From the NCBI GenBank assembly GCA_022361535.1, contig JAKSAU010000134.1, positions 1 to 10,064 of the forward strand: 10,064 nt of DNA. Direction: 5' to 3'. The position numbers and the translations under genes were made by a program. Below, piece by piece: positions 1 to 6,171 of the stretch (its first letter is position 1; every line of letters starts with the position of its first letter). This DNA comes from Desulfobacterales bacterium. GTDB taxonomy: Bacteria > Desulfobacterota > Desulfobacteria > Desulfobacterales > Desulfobacteraceae. The notes under the pieces are model-generated. The model made no database searches and was not told the DNA's origin. It saw only the letters and a list, made by a program, of their open reading frames with translations.

Positions 1-470
1 AATATTTTTTTGCCTTCTGATTCAACAATGACGGAAATTGAACCGGGAGTATGCCCCGGTGTATGTATGCATTGAAATTTATAGTAGCCAAACGTGAGGA
101 CGGTGTCTTTTTCAAATCGCCTGTGCAATTTTACAGGCTCAAACATCACACCATACCAAGAGGCAGCAGTCCTGTCATCATGCCCAAGCTCCTCAATTGG
201 TTCGGCATCTAATTGATGGGCATAAAATTTTATTTCCGGTAATGCTTTTTTTAAATCAGCACACGCACCTATATGGTCAATATGACAGTGAGTTAAAATG
301 CAATGCTGAATATCTTCAAAACACATCCCGTGAGATGCGATCTGCCTGATCATGTTTAAACTCATACCGGCATCAATCAAAACAAGTCCCTGATCAGGCT
401 GTGTGTCTACTAAGTATACCGAACACCCATTATCACCTACATGATAGACATCTTTTATGATCTGTTTCAT
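1..470 (-). CDS. Metallo-beta-lactamase-fold hydrolase, 3' end cut by window edge
   Basis: The gene starts at ATG 470..468 and runs off the left edge, so about 156 N-terminal residues are visible. I read the frame directly from the sequence. It carries the family's zinc motif HxHxDH as THCHIDH at residues 60-66, and the second metal-ligand region as HTPGHTPGS at about 136-144, with His140 the likely ligand. The first strands (VYLVD, then LVLIDAG at about 29-35) are also typical. Known members are glyoxalase II-like or related hydrolases acting on thioesters, lactones or phosphoesters. Nothing here fixes the substrate. The start codon overlaps the stop of the methyltransferase upstream by 4 nt (ATGA), so the two are probably translationally coupled and co-transcribed with pyrC. 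The family call is firm; the function is not. Confidence 0.88.
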   Translation of the reverse strand, partial: MKQIIKDVYHVGDNGCSVYLVDTQPDQGLVLIDAGMSLNMIRQIASHGMCFEDIQHCILTHCHIDHIGACADLKKALPEIKFYAHQLDAEPIEELGHDDRTAASWYGVMFEPVKLHRRFEKDTVLTFGYYKFQCIHTPGHTPGSISVIVESEGKKI

Positions 471-1033
471 TTTTTTATTGCAACCATATAAACGGATTGA
501 TCAAATTTGTCATGAGGATCATTGTCTTTTTCTTCATAATACATGATTTTAAAAGAGTTGAACGCATGTAATAATTCATTTGCTTTAAGGCAATAGTTCT
601 TTTGTTCATCGATAAAAGACTCAAAAATAAGAACACCGCCAGGTTTGAGCCCTGTTTTGATCATTGGAAACAAACGTCTGTCCAGAAAACGGATATTGAT
701 AATCAGCTCGTAGCGATTCTGTGGAATTTGCCAGGTATCTATGTCCTGACAAATAATATTGATCGATGTATCATTTTCTGGCAGATGGCTTAAAGCAATG
801 TTCGATATGTCCACTGCATCAACCTTGAACCCTTTTTGGGCAAGGAATTTACTATTTCTGCCATTCCCACAAGCAATATCCAGGGCACGCCCTTTGGGTG
901 CGAAAAAAAGGTATCTTGATAAAATATCGGAGGGTGTTGGCTCTCCAATACTTTTAAGATATCTTGAATTCCATTTTTTTTGATCTTGTTTCGTCAATGA
1001 ATTATACAATCTCCATCTATCTTTTCTTGCCAA
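467..1033 (-). CDS. Small class I SAM-dependent methyltransferase (TehB-like fold)
   Basis: This 188-residue protein is a Rossmann-fold methyltransferase that would move a methyl group from S-adenosylmethionine to an unknown acceptor. Motif I is ALDIACGNG at residues 50-58. The acidic end of strand 2 follows in VDAVDIS (71-77, Asp75), and the late motif LKPGGVLIFESF is at 129-140. Length and motifs resemble TehB-type and thiopurine-type enzymes, but no acceptor site is recognisable. The first possible start after the pyrC stop in this frame is TTG at 1033..1031. No convincing Shine-Dalgarno precedes it, so a slightly later start (TTG codons at residues 9 or 13) is possible. It follows pyrC by 33 nt and overlaps the hydrolase gene by 4 nt. 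Base composition is AT-rich, like its neighbours on both sides. Confidence 0.82.
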   Translation of the reverse strand: MARKDRWRLYNSLTKQDQKKWNSRYLKSIGEPTPSDILSRYLFFAPKGRALDIACGNGRNSKFLAQKGFKVDAVDISNIALSHLPENDTSINIICQDIDTWQIPQNRYELIINIRFLDRRLFPMIKTGLKPGGVLIFESFIDEQKNYCLKANELLHAFNSFKIMYYEEKDNDPHDKFDQSVYMVAIKK

Positions 1034-1066
1034 ATAATAGAAACAAAGAATAGGTTTGAAACAAAC

Positions 1067-2104
1067 TTACCTTATGGCCTTCCAAGATACCGAACCCCCG
1101 GCTCTAAATGGCACGATCACTTCATTTCCAATGGTAAATGACTCCGGGATCGGTGTCGCTTCTTTTCGCAAGGTTACAGAACCTTCATTGCGTGGAATAC
1201 CATAAAAATCAGCACCATAAAAGCTTGCAAATCCCTCTAACTTATCAAGTGCGTTCTCCTTTTCAAATACCTCGGCATAAAGGGGAAGAGAAGAATATGC
1301 CGTATAGATACCCGCACATCCGCAAGCACACTCTTTTGCGCCTTTGGGGTGAGGGGCACTATCCGTACCTAAAAAGAATTTCTTATTGCCACTCGTTGCC
1401 GCATTTACAAGAGCTTGTCTATGAATTTCCCTTTTGAGGATTGGTAAACAATAGTGATGCGGGTTAATTCCGCCTTTGAATATGGCATTTCTGTTTAATA
1501 ACAGGTGATGAGCGGTTATGGTCGCACCAAGAGTTTCATTTGCATCAAGAACATATTGAACTGCGTCCTTTGTTGTAATGTGCTCCATCACCACTTTAAG
1601 GGTTGGTACCTTTTTACGGATCGGTTCCAGGATATCATCAATAAATCGAGCCTCTCTGTCAAAAATATCCACAGTTTCATCTGTGACTTCTCCATGGATT
1701 AGAAGTGGCATGCCCAATTCCGCCATTGTTTCAAGAACGCCTTGAATATCGTCATAATCGGTGACGCCGAAATCAGAGTTTGTTGTAGCACCGGCAGGAT
1801 AGAGCTTTACTGCCTTGACCACACCTGATTCATGCGCTTTTCTGACATCTTGGCTTGTTAGATTTTGAGTAAAATACAGACTCATTAACGGATTAAACGT
1901 TGTATTATCAGGGAGAGCCCGCATTATCTCATTTTTATATTTTTTTGCTGAATCTAATGTAAAAATCGGCGGTTTGAGATTCGGCATAATAAGAGCTGAC
2001 CCGTACTCACTAGCGGAATGAGGTAATACGGTCTTTAATATCTCTCCACTTCGGATATGGAGGTGAAAATCAATAGGTGTTGCAATAGTTATAGATTGCT
2101 GCAT
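1067..2104 (-). CDS. pyrC: Dihydroorotase, class II (PyrC)
   Basis: This 345-residue protein matches E. coli-type PyrC (348 aa) along its whole length. PyrC is the zinc enzyme that cyclises N-carbamoyl-aspartate to dihydroorotate, the third step of de novo pyrimidine synthesis, in the cytoplasm. Visible catalytic and metal residues are His14 and His16 (DFHLH), the carbamylated Lys100 in AVKLYPAGATTNS, His137 in HGEVTDE, His175 in MEHITTKDA, and Asp248 in FLGTDSAPHPKG. The class II signature CGCAG is at 261-265. The start at 2104 is supported by AAGGA six bases upstream. It is first in a three-gene unit with a methyltransferase and a metallo-hydrolase, and no other pyrimidine gene is nearby. 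A 193-nt gap upstream leaves room for its promoter, but I could not identify clear -35/-10 boxes. Confidence 0.97.
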   Translation of the reverse strand: MQQSITIATPIDFHLHIRSGEILKTVLPHSASEYGSALIMPNLKPPIFTLDSAKKYKNEIMRALPDNTTFNPLMSLYFTQNLTSQDVRKAHESGVVKAVKLYPAGATTNSDFGVTDYDDIQGVLETMAELGMPLLIHGEVTDETVDIFDREARFIDDILEPIRKKVPTLKVVMEHITTKDAVQYVLDANETLGATITAHHLLLNRNAIFKGGINPHHYCLPILKREIHRQALVNAATSGNKKFFLGTDSAPHPKGAKECACGCAGIYTAYSSLPLYAEVFEKENALDKLEGFASFYGADFYGIPRNEGSVTLRKEATPIPESFTIGNEVIVPFRAGGSVSWKAIR

Positions 2105-2297
2105 CCTCTTTCCTTATATCCTAAGATCCTGCAAGTCAGGATTTCAGAATAGAAAAAATTAATTGCTTTTCATTATCTTACATTCTTTAAGCATATTAGG
2201 CCTGCGAACAGCAGACTAAAAATGAGTGTAAATAAGACATATCAGAAAAGGCAGAAATCGAGAAGAGTTCAATAATGGAATTCCACTTATAAAACAA

Positions 2298-2831
2298 TCA
2301 CTTTTGCAATGGCGGCCACGGCCTTAATTTTTCACTATCGATCCAGGAGTTTACCCACTCCGGCAATTGAGGCTGCCAGTTTGAAACGTTCATCTCTTTT
2401 AAGACCTCATCCACCGGTACGGCTTTGCCCTTGCTGGTAACACCGGTTCGAAACAACACCGAAGAAACGGGATTTTCCTTCACCCACATGGACTGGGTGA
2501 TATAAATCCACCGGCCTTCAGCCCCAACGATCTGAGTATGTATCGTTACCTTATCGAACACTCTGATTCGTTTTCTGTACCGAACAGATCCTCCGGCAAC
2601 CACAACTCCCCATTTTTTTCTTAAAAGGTGCTTGAAAAAAGATGATCGAATGGTCAGGTCGAACCTACCCAAATCGTACAGTGTGAGGATTCGTCCGTTA
2701 TTCATTTCGAACATCATATCCAAATCCCATGGCATACACCTGAATGTGGCTTTGCTGACAGACGTAATCGGAATGGGTTTTGACAGTGCAGCGCAAAGAG
2801 ATACCAAAACAAGTCTGAATAGCGGATACAT
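2298..2831 (-). CDS. Hotdog-fold thioesterase, THEM6-like (putative acyl-CoA thioesterase)
   Basis: This 177-residue protein resembles the 4HBT/THEM6-like hotdog thioesterases. Family features seen in order are a hydrophobic N-terminal stretch (about 3-17), PWDLDMMFEMNNGRILTLYD at 34-53, the GRFDLTIRS helix (55-63), GGSVRYRKRIRVFD (80-93), RWIYITQSMW (107-116), and a tail with LPEWVNSW (156-163). Many relatives have His before MNNGR; here it is Glu42, while Asp36 and Asp38 are kept. The presumed reaction is hydrolysis of an acyl-CoA or similar thioester, but the substrate is unknown and weak activity is possible. The N-terminal hydrophobic segment may tether it to the membrane rather than be cleaved, since no clear signal-peptidase site follows. 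The start is well supported by AGAGGTGAT just upstream. It appears to be a single-gene unit. Confidence 0.78.
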   Translation of the reverse strand: MYPLFRLVLVSLCAALSKPIPITSVSKATFRCMPWDLDMMFEMNNGRILTLYDLGRFDLTIRSSFFKHLLRKKWGVVVAGGSVRYRKRIRVFDKVTIHTQIVGAEGRWIYITQSMWVKENPVSSVLFRTGVTSKGKAVPVDEVLKEMNVSNWQPQLPEWVNSWIDSEKLRPWPPLQK

Positions 2832-3138
2832 GAAATCACCTCTTTATAAAATAGTAGATTAGGTCTTTAACATGTCCCCTATATTTTTTGTAGCCGTTCT
2901 CAAAATAAATTTCCGATTGGCCTTAGTGAACAAGGGTACCCCATATAACAAAAACCGGTTCGTTATTTATAAGAGGCGGCTGCCGAATTTATTTTTAAAA
3001 ATCCGCCTGATGCCGTCTTCTTAGAACTAACGAGCCTAAGTGCTCAAATGGCAATATCTTCTTAATAGGATAGACTGTGAATTCCTCGTAGGAAAAATGC
3101 TCATGTTACTGAAAGGGCAGACAAGTATAGGTCGTCAG
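2832..3138. other. Non-coding stretch between the S8-like gene and the thioesterase gene
   Basis: These 307 bases hold no gene I can support on either strand. The edge nearest the thioesterase contains its strong ribosome binding site (minus strand AGAGGTGAT). Further away are an AACCGGTT palindrome at 2953-2960 flanked by ATAAC (2945-2949) and GTTAT (2962-2966), and a GGGTACCC palindrome at 2934-2941. There is also a 6-bp inverted repeat, AGGCGG (2974-2979) with CCGCCT (3003-3008), around the 12-base palindrome ATTTTTAAAAAT (2991-3002). None is followed by a T-run that would make a clear terminator. The thioesterase promoter and the end of the S8-like transcript must lie here, but I cannot place either with confidence. 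Confidence 0.6.
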
Positions 3139-4122
3139 TTATTGTTTTGGGGGAAGCAGCTCCTTTACTTTGTGGGGTGGGATGACAGAGGTGCCTTTGA
3201 TTACGCCCCGGTATCGGCAGCGGTTTGCTTGGGAAGGATGTTCATAATTGCGGGTAAACGTGTAATCAAAGAATCCGTCCTGGTTGATATCCAGCATTGC
3301 CTTGGAAGGATCTGCTGGATGGGGGCATTCAAGGATTTGATAAATAGCTGTCTCATCACCGGAACTCAAAGGGCTGTAGGGAAAACCTTCCACTCGTCTA
3401 CCGGCAGCGTCAATACCGGTAAATACTTTTGCGTTTTCTGCAAGGCTAAGAAGGTTAATGGTTTTTTGTTTTCCTTTATGAGGGGTATCAGGATTTCCAT
3501 AAGGCAATATCACTGGGATGTTGAATTTTCCTAACGCCTCGATAAAAACGAATTTAATTGCATCTTGTCTTAGCTTGCTCAGATTCATATCTGCCTGTTT
3601 GACCCACTCAACCGAAGGGAAACCTTCAAATGCAATTTGTCGAAGGCTTGTTTTAAGTGCCTGTCTGTCTGAGAGTCTGGTATCAAGGTTCAGTTTTTTT
3701 GGGGTTGGTAGAAGGCTTTTTACCTGTTCGACTGTATAGTTGGAACCGGGTATGGAGGATATGACGGCATCTGCACACCCTCCGTCGGACAGATCCTGGA
3801 TAACCTTGGCCAGTCCCCTGCTCAAGGTTGTATTGAGGATTTTTGCCTCAATATCGGTCCGTCCTGATTTTAATAGCTTGACCAGCATTTCTCCGTGAGT
3901 GGTGGAAACTTCCGGGGTAATGTTGAACCGGTAGACAAAATTGTCAATAAGCACGACACGATATTTGTCAGAGTTGGTGCACCTTCGATCGCTGGTATAC
4001 AGCCTGAAGGTTTCGGTCTGGATTTGGGTTAAAATCTTTTTTTCTATACGTTCAGGACCGGCTTGAAGCGTAACTGGAGAACAGAATAGAAATAAAAGGG
4101 CCATGACCTGATAAGCGGTCAT
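3139..4122 (-). CDS. Secreted divergent subtilisin-like (S8) protein
   Basis: Read from ATG 4122, this is a 327-residue exported protein. A hydrophobic leader (about residues 7-14) is followed by a likely signal-peptidase site after LQA at about 19-21. I see the subtilase elements in order: the Asp strand VVLIDNF (Asp60), the His helix THGEMLVKLLKS (His76), a strand like the substrate-binding one (ADAVISSIPGS, about 117-127), the oxyanion Asn in VILPYGN (Asn210), and the Ser motif GTSVIPPHKV (Ser312). The acidic loop DINQDGFFD (278-286) looks like a calcium site. All three triad residues and the Asn are therefore present, though surrounding residues diverge and the protein ends only 15 residues after Ser312, shorter than usual. 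It could be an active peptidase or a degenerate relative. A start at 4248 would overlap the previous gene by 80 nt; ATG 4104 is another option. Confidence 0.62.
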   Translation of the reverse strand: MTAYQVMALLFLFCSPVTLQAGPERIEKKILTQIQTETFRLYTSDRRCTNSDKYRVVLIDNFVYRFNITPEVSTTHGEMLVKLLKSGRTDIEAKILNTTLSRGLAKVIQDLSDGGCADAVISSIPGSNYTVEQVKSLLPTPKKLNLDTRLSDRQALKTSLRQIAFEGFPSVEWVKQADMNLSKLRQDAIKFVFIEALGKFNIPVILPYGNPDTPHKGKQKTINLLSLAENAKVFTGIDAAGRRVEGFPYSPLSSGDETAIYQILECPHPADPSKAMLDINQDGFFDYTFTRNYEHPSQANRCRYRGVIKGTSVIPPHKVKELLPPKQ

Positions 4123-4130
4123 GGCCTTTT
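4094..4130 (-). terminator. Terminator-like hairpin overlapping the start of the S8-like gene
   Basis: A perfect 10-bp stem, GGCCATGACC (4099-4108) and GGTCATGGCC (4117-4126), encloses an 8-nt loop. It is flanked by AAAA at 4094-4097 and TTTT at 4127-4130, so it looks like a Rho-independent terminator on either strand. On the minus strand it lies 38 nt after the stress/receiver gene stop and is followed by CTTTTATTTCTATT, so it probably ends that transcript. It also contains both candidate ATG codons (4122 and 4104) of the next gene, one in each arm. Confidence 0.65.
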
Positions 4131-4168
4131 GTATAATTTTTAAGGGGGTCGCTGTTGGTTGTAGTATC

Positions 4169-5065
4169 TTATTTTCCGTATTTATCGTCAAATGAATTCC
4201 AGAAGGTTCGATCTTTGTCCCGCCACCCCTTGCCAAAGGTTCTGTCAAAAAACGGTTTGAGGTTTGAAAACCAGGTACCCTGATCTCCTGTCAGCCTTGC
4301 CCGGATTACATCTGCCGCATGTTCGGTTAGATTGGCCAGTTCATCTTTGGGAATATAGGAATCCGCACCTTTTTGTATGGATTCTTTTAAGTTTTCCGGG
4401 GTCAGGGCATGGGCTGTTAGCATCAAAGCCGGCACCTTTTTATCCCTGGCAAGTTGAAGTATATCATATCCGCTGACACCCATAATATCCAGGATGGCAA
4501 GGTCATAGACATTTTGGCGGAGCAGTTTTTTGGCCGTATCAAATGAATCTGCCAAATCCAGAATACACATGTCCAGAAGCTCTTCAATGGTTTCCAGAAT
4601 ATCTGGTTCATCATCCACAACCAGGATGTGGCGATCCCTGAGCAGGTCTTCTGCGGAAATGTTATCTCCTTCGAATTTTACCGTTGTCACAGGGCAGGGC
4701 GCTTTTAAAATTACATACCGTGCGGTTGACCCTAAAATAGCTTTCTGGGCACGGGATTTTTTCCGGATTCCCAAGAAAATATGGTCGATATCGTTTTCTT
4801 TTGCAAATTTGACCAGGTCTTCTCCTGCAGACATCCCTCTGACACTCTGCTGGCTTTCACATTGAATGCCTGAATTTTCCATAAATGATTGGGCAAATTC
4901 AAGACCTTTTTCCACCCGTTCAATGTCTGCCTGGCGTTCCGAAGCTCCACCATGCATGGAGGTGACCACATAGACAAAGGCACTCCGGATACCTGCCATA
5001 TCCCTGGCCAGGGACAGGGCCAGCCGTCCGACTTCCCCACCATCATATCCAACCAGTATTTTCAT
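4169..5065 (-). CDS. Universal stress protein / response-regulator receiver fusion
   Basis: This 298-residue cytoplasmic protein has two domains. Residues 1-130 form a UspA-type nucleotide-binding-like domain: ILVGYDGG at 3-10, HIFLGIRKKSRAQKAILGST at 95-114, and the ending APCPVTTVK at 122-130. The family glycine pattern is only partly kept, so ATP binding is uncertain. Residues 146-255 form a CheY-like receiver with all key residues: Asp151/Asp152, the phospho-acceptor Asp193 (LAILDIM), Thr217 (MLTAHA) and Lys240 (YIPKDEL). No output domain follows, only a 40-residue aromatic and charged tail (WFSNLKPFFDRTFG at 265-278). It probably passes a phosphorylation signal by protein contact, with the stress domain as sensor or effector. 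No histidine kinase is in the window. The start is supported by AAGGAG. A hairpin at 4094-4130 probably ends the transcript. Confidence 0.9.
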   Translation of the reverse strand: MKILVGYDGGEVGRLALSLARDMAGIRSAFVYVVTSMHGGASERQADIERVEKGLEFAQSFMENSGIQCESQQSVRGMSAGEDLVKFAKENDIDHIFLGIRKKSRAQKAILGSTARYVILKAPCPVTTVKFEGDNISAEDLLRDRHILVVDDEPDILETIEELLDMCILDLADSFDTAKKLLRQNVYDLAILDIMGVSGYDILQLARDKKVPALMLTAHALTPENLKESIQKGADSYIPKDELANLTEHAADVIRARLTGDQGTWFSNLKPFFDRTFGKGWRDKDRTFWNSFDDKYGK

Positions 5066-5157
5066 AAAAACTCCTTAATTAAGCAAGAAACCCTAAACCT
5101 AATAAAAATCAAAATATCAGCTTAGTGTTCAATCCAGTCAGGCTATGTTTGAGTTAA

Positions 5158-5257
5158 AACTTGCCCGTATGCAAGGCGTGGCAAACAATTAAAACCGGAG
5201 CGTACTCTTATACGTGAGGGTTTTAATTGGTTGCGCAACGCGGCAGATGGGTAAGTT
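5158..5257. repeat. 100-bp imperfect inverted repeat, REP/MITE-like
   Basis: Two 39-base arms (5158-5196 and 5219-5257) match inversely at 28 of 39 positions without gaps, by my count. The outer ends (AACTT/AAGTT) and inner 11 bases (CAATTAAAACC / GGTTTTAATTG) are perfect. The 22-base centre holds a second small stem, CGTA(5201-5204)/TACG(5211-5214). It sits 15 bases past the livF stop, in the gap before the stress/receiver gene. The nested palindrome suggests a dispersed REP-like or MITE-like element that may shape the 3' end of the liv transcript. No second copy or transposase lies in this window, so the class is an inference. Confidence 0.6.
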
Positions 5258-5272
5258 ATCGTCCACATATGG

Positions 5273-6076
5273 TTACATCCAGCGTTTTCTTCTTTTGTAG
5301 GACTTGATATCCTTAAAGGACTTTCTACCTCCACCCTTGGTGATCCCCATGTAGAACTCCTTTACATCAGGATTGTTCTGAAGATCCTCGGAAGATCCCT
5401 CCAAAACGATTTTGCCTGATTCCATGATATAGGCGTAATCAGACACCGCTAAAGCGACTTTGGCATTCTGTTCCACTACCAGTATAGTGGTATCAAGCTC
5501 TTTGTTGATCCGCTGGATATTGTCAAAGATTTCTTTTACCAGCAGGGGCGCAAGCCCTAATGAGGGTTCGTCCAGCATAAGCATCTGGGGTGAGGCCATA
5601 AGGGCCCGTGCAATGGCTATCATCTGCTGTTCACCACCAGAAGAATACCCTGCCATACGGTTTGTAACCTTTGAGAGCCTTGGAAAATGTTGGTACATCA
5701 ACTCCAGGTCTTTTTTTATGGCTGCTGAACCGTCCTTACGGGTGATAGAACCCACAAGAATGTTCTCGTTTACAGTCAGATGCTTGAATACCCTGCGGCC
5801 TTCGGGAACCATTACTGCACCCTGGCGGACCACTTCGGTACCCAGCATGGCTGTGGTGTCCTGGCCATTAAAACGTATATACCCTTCTTTGATGGCCCCG
5901 TTTTCAGGCTTGAGTAGACCGGAGATGGCTCTCAAGGTTGTGGTTTTCCCTGCTCCGTTGGTGCCCAGAAGAGAGACAATGCTCCCTTTGGGTACATTGA
6001 GGCTTACCCCGCGGAGCACTTGGATGATGTCATTGTACACCACCTCAATATTGTTGACTTCAAGCAGATTTTCCAT
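5273..6076 (-). CDS. livF: ABC transporter ATP-binding protein, LivF type
   Basis: This 267-residue ATPase would power the Liv-type importer from the cytoplasmic face of the membrane. Walker A is GTNGAGKTT (38-46), the VPEGRRVF region of LivF proteins is at 90-97, the signature is YSSGGEQQM (144-152), Walker B is MLMLDEPSLGLAP (165-177), and VEQN at 201-204 sits at the switch position, as is usual in LivF. Residues 248-267 form a strongly basic extension (GGGRKSFKD then KRRKRWM) beyond the E. coli LivF end. It lies 95 nt downstream of livK, with a perfect hairpin in between, and its own ribosome binding site is weak. It may therefore depend on read-through from livK. No livG partner is visible in the window. 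The substrate is unknown. Confidence 0.93.
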   Translation of the reverse strand: MENLLEVNNIEVVYNDIIQVLRGVSLNVPKGSIVSLLGTNGAGKTTTLRAISGLLKPENGAIKEGYIRFNGQDTTAMLGTEVVRQGAVMVPEGRRVFKHLTVNENILVGSITRKDGSAAIKKDLELMYQHFPRLSKVTNRMAGYSSGGEQQMIAIARALMASPQMLMLDEPSLGLAPLLVKEIFDNIQRINKELDTTILVVEQNAKVALAVSDYAYIMESGKIVLEGSSEDLQNNPDVKEFYMGITKGGGRKSFKDIKSYKRRKRWM

Positions 6077-6098
6077 ATGCTTTTATCTTTGCAGTTTG

Positions 6099-6139
6099 GT
6101 TGGATCTTCAGAAAATATAAGATTTTCTGAAGATCCAAC
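6099..6139 (-). promoter_or_regulatory. Perfect 18-bp intercistronic hairpin between livK and livF
   Basis: Positions 6099-6116 and 6122-6139 are exact reverse complements (GTTGGATCTTCAGAAAAT and its complement) with a 5-nt loop. The hairpin starts 32 nt after the livK stop and ends 22 nt before the livF start. No T-run follows on the minus strand, so it is not a standard Rho-independent terminator. A likely role, by analogy with structures behind other binding-protein genes, is to protect the 3' end of livK mRNA or to cut down read-through, giving more binding protein than ATPase. Confidence 0.7.
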
Positions 6140-6171
6140 TGTTGTAAAATGAAGTCTTGCGCAACTTTAAC

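Noticed and set aside
2945..2966. Operator-like palindrome ATAAC...AACCGGTT...GTTAT
   Set aside because: The inner and outer palindromes are centred one base apart, and no promoter or regulator gene is nearby to support a binding site.
2974..3008. Possible terminator hairpin AGGCGG...CCGCCT
   Set aside because: The stem is only 6 bp with a 23-nt interior and no T-run on either side. I mention it only as part of the non-coding stretch.
3040..3534. 164-codon open frame on the plus strand
   Set aside because: Most of it is antisense to the S8-like gene, it has no ribosome binding site I can see, and the protein has no family features.
4123..4248. Longer N-terminus of the S8-like protein, starting at 4248
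   Set aside because: It would overlap the stress/receiver gene by 80 nt, and the extra residues put the hydrophobic leader about 50 residues inside the protein.
5460..6152. 230-codon open frame on the plus strand
   Set aside because: It lies almost wholly opposite livF, whose ATPase motifs are unmistakable, and its translation shows no recognisable domain.
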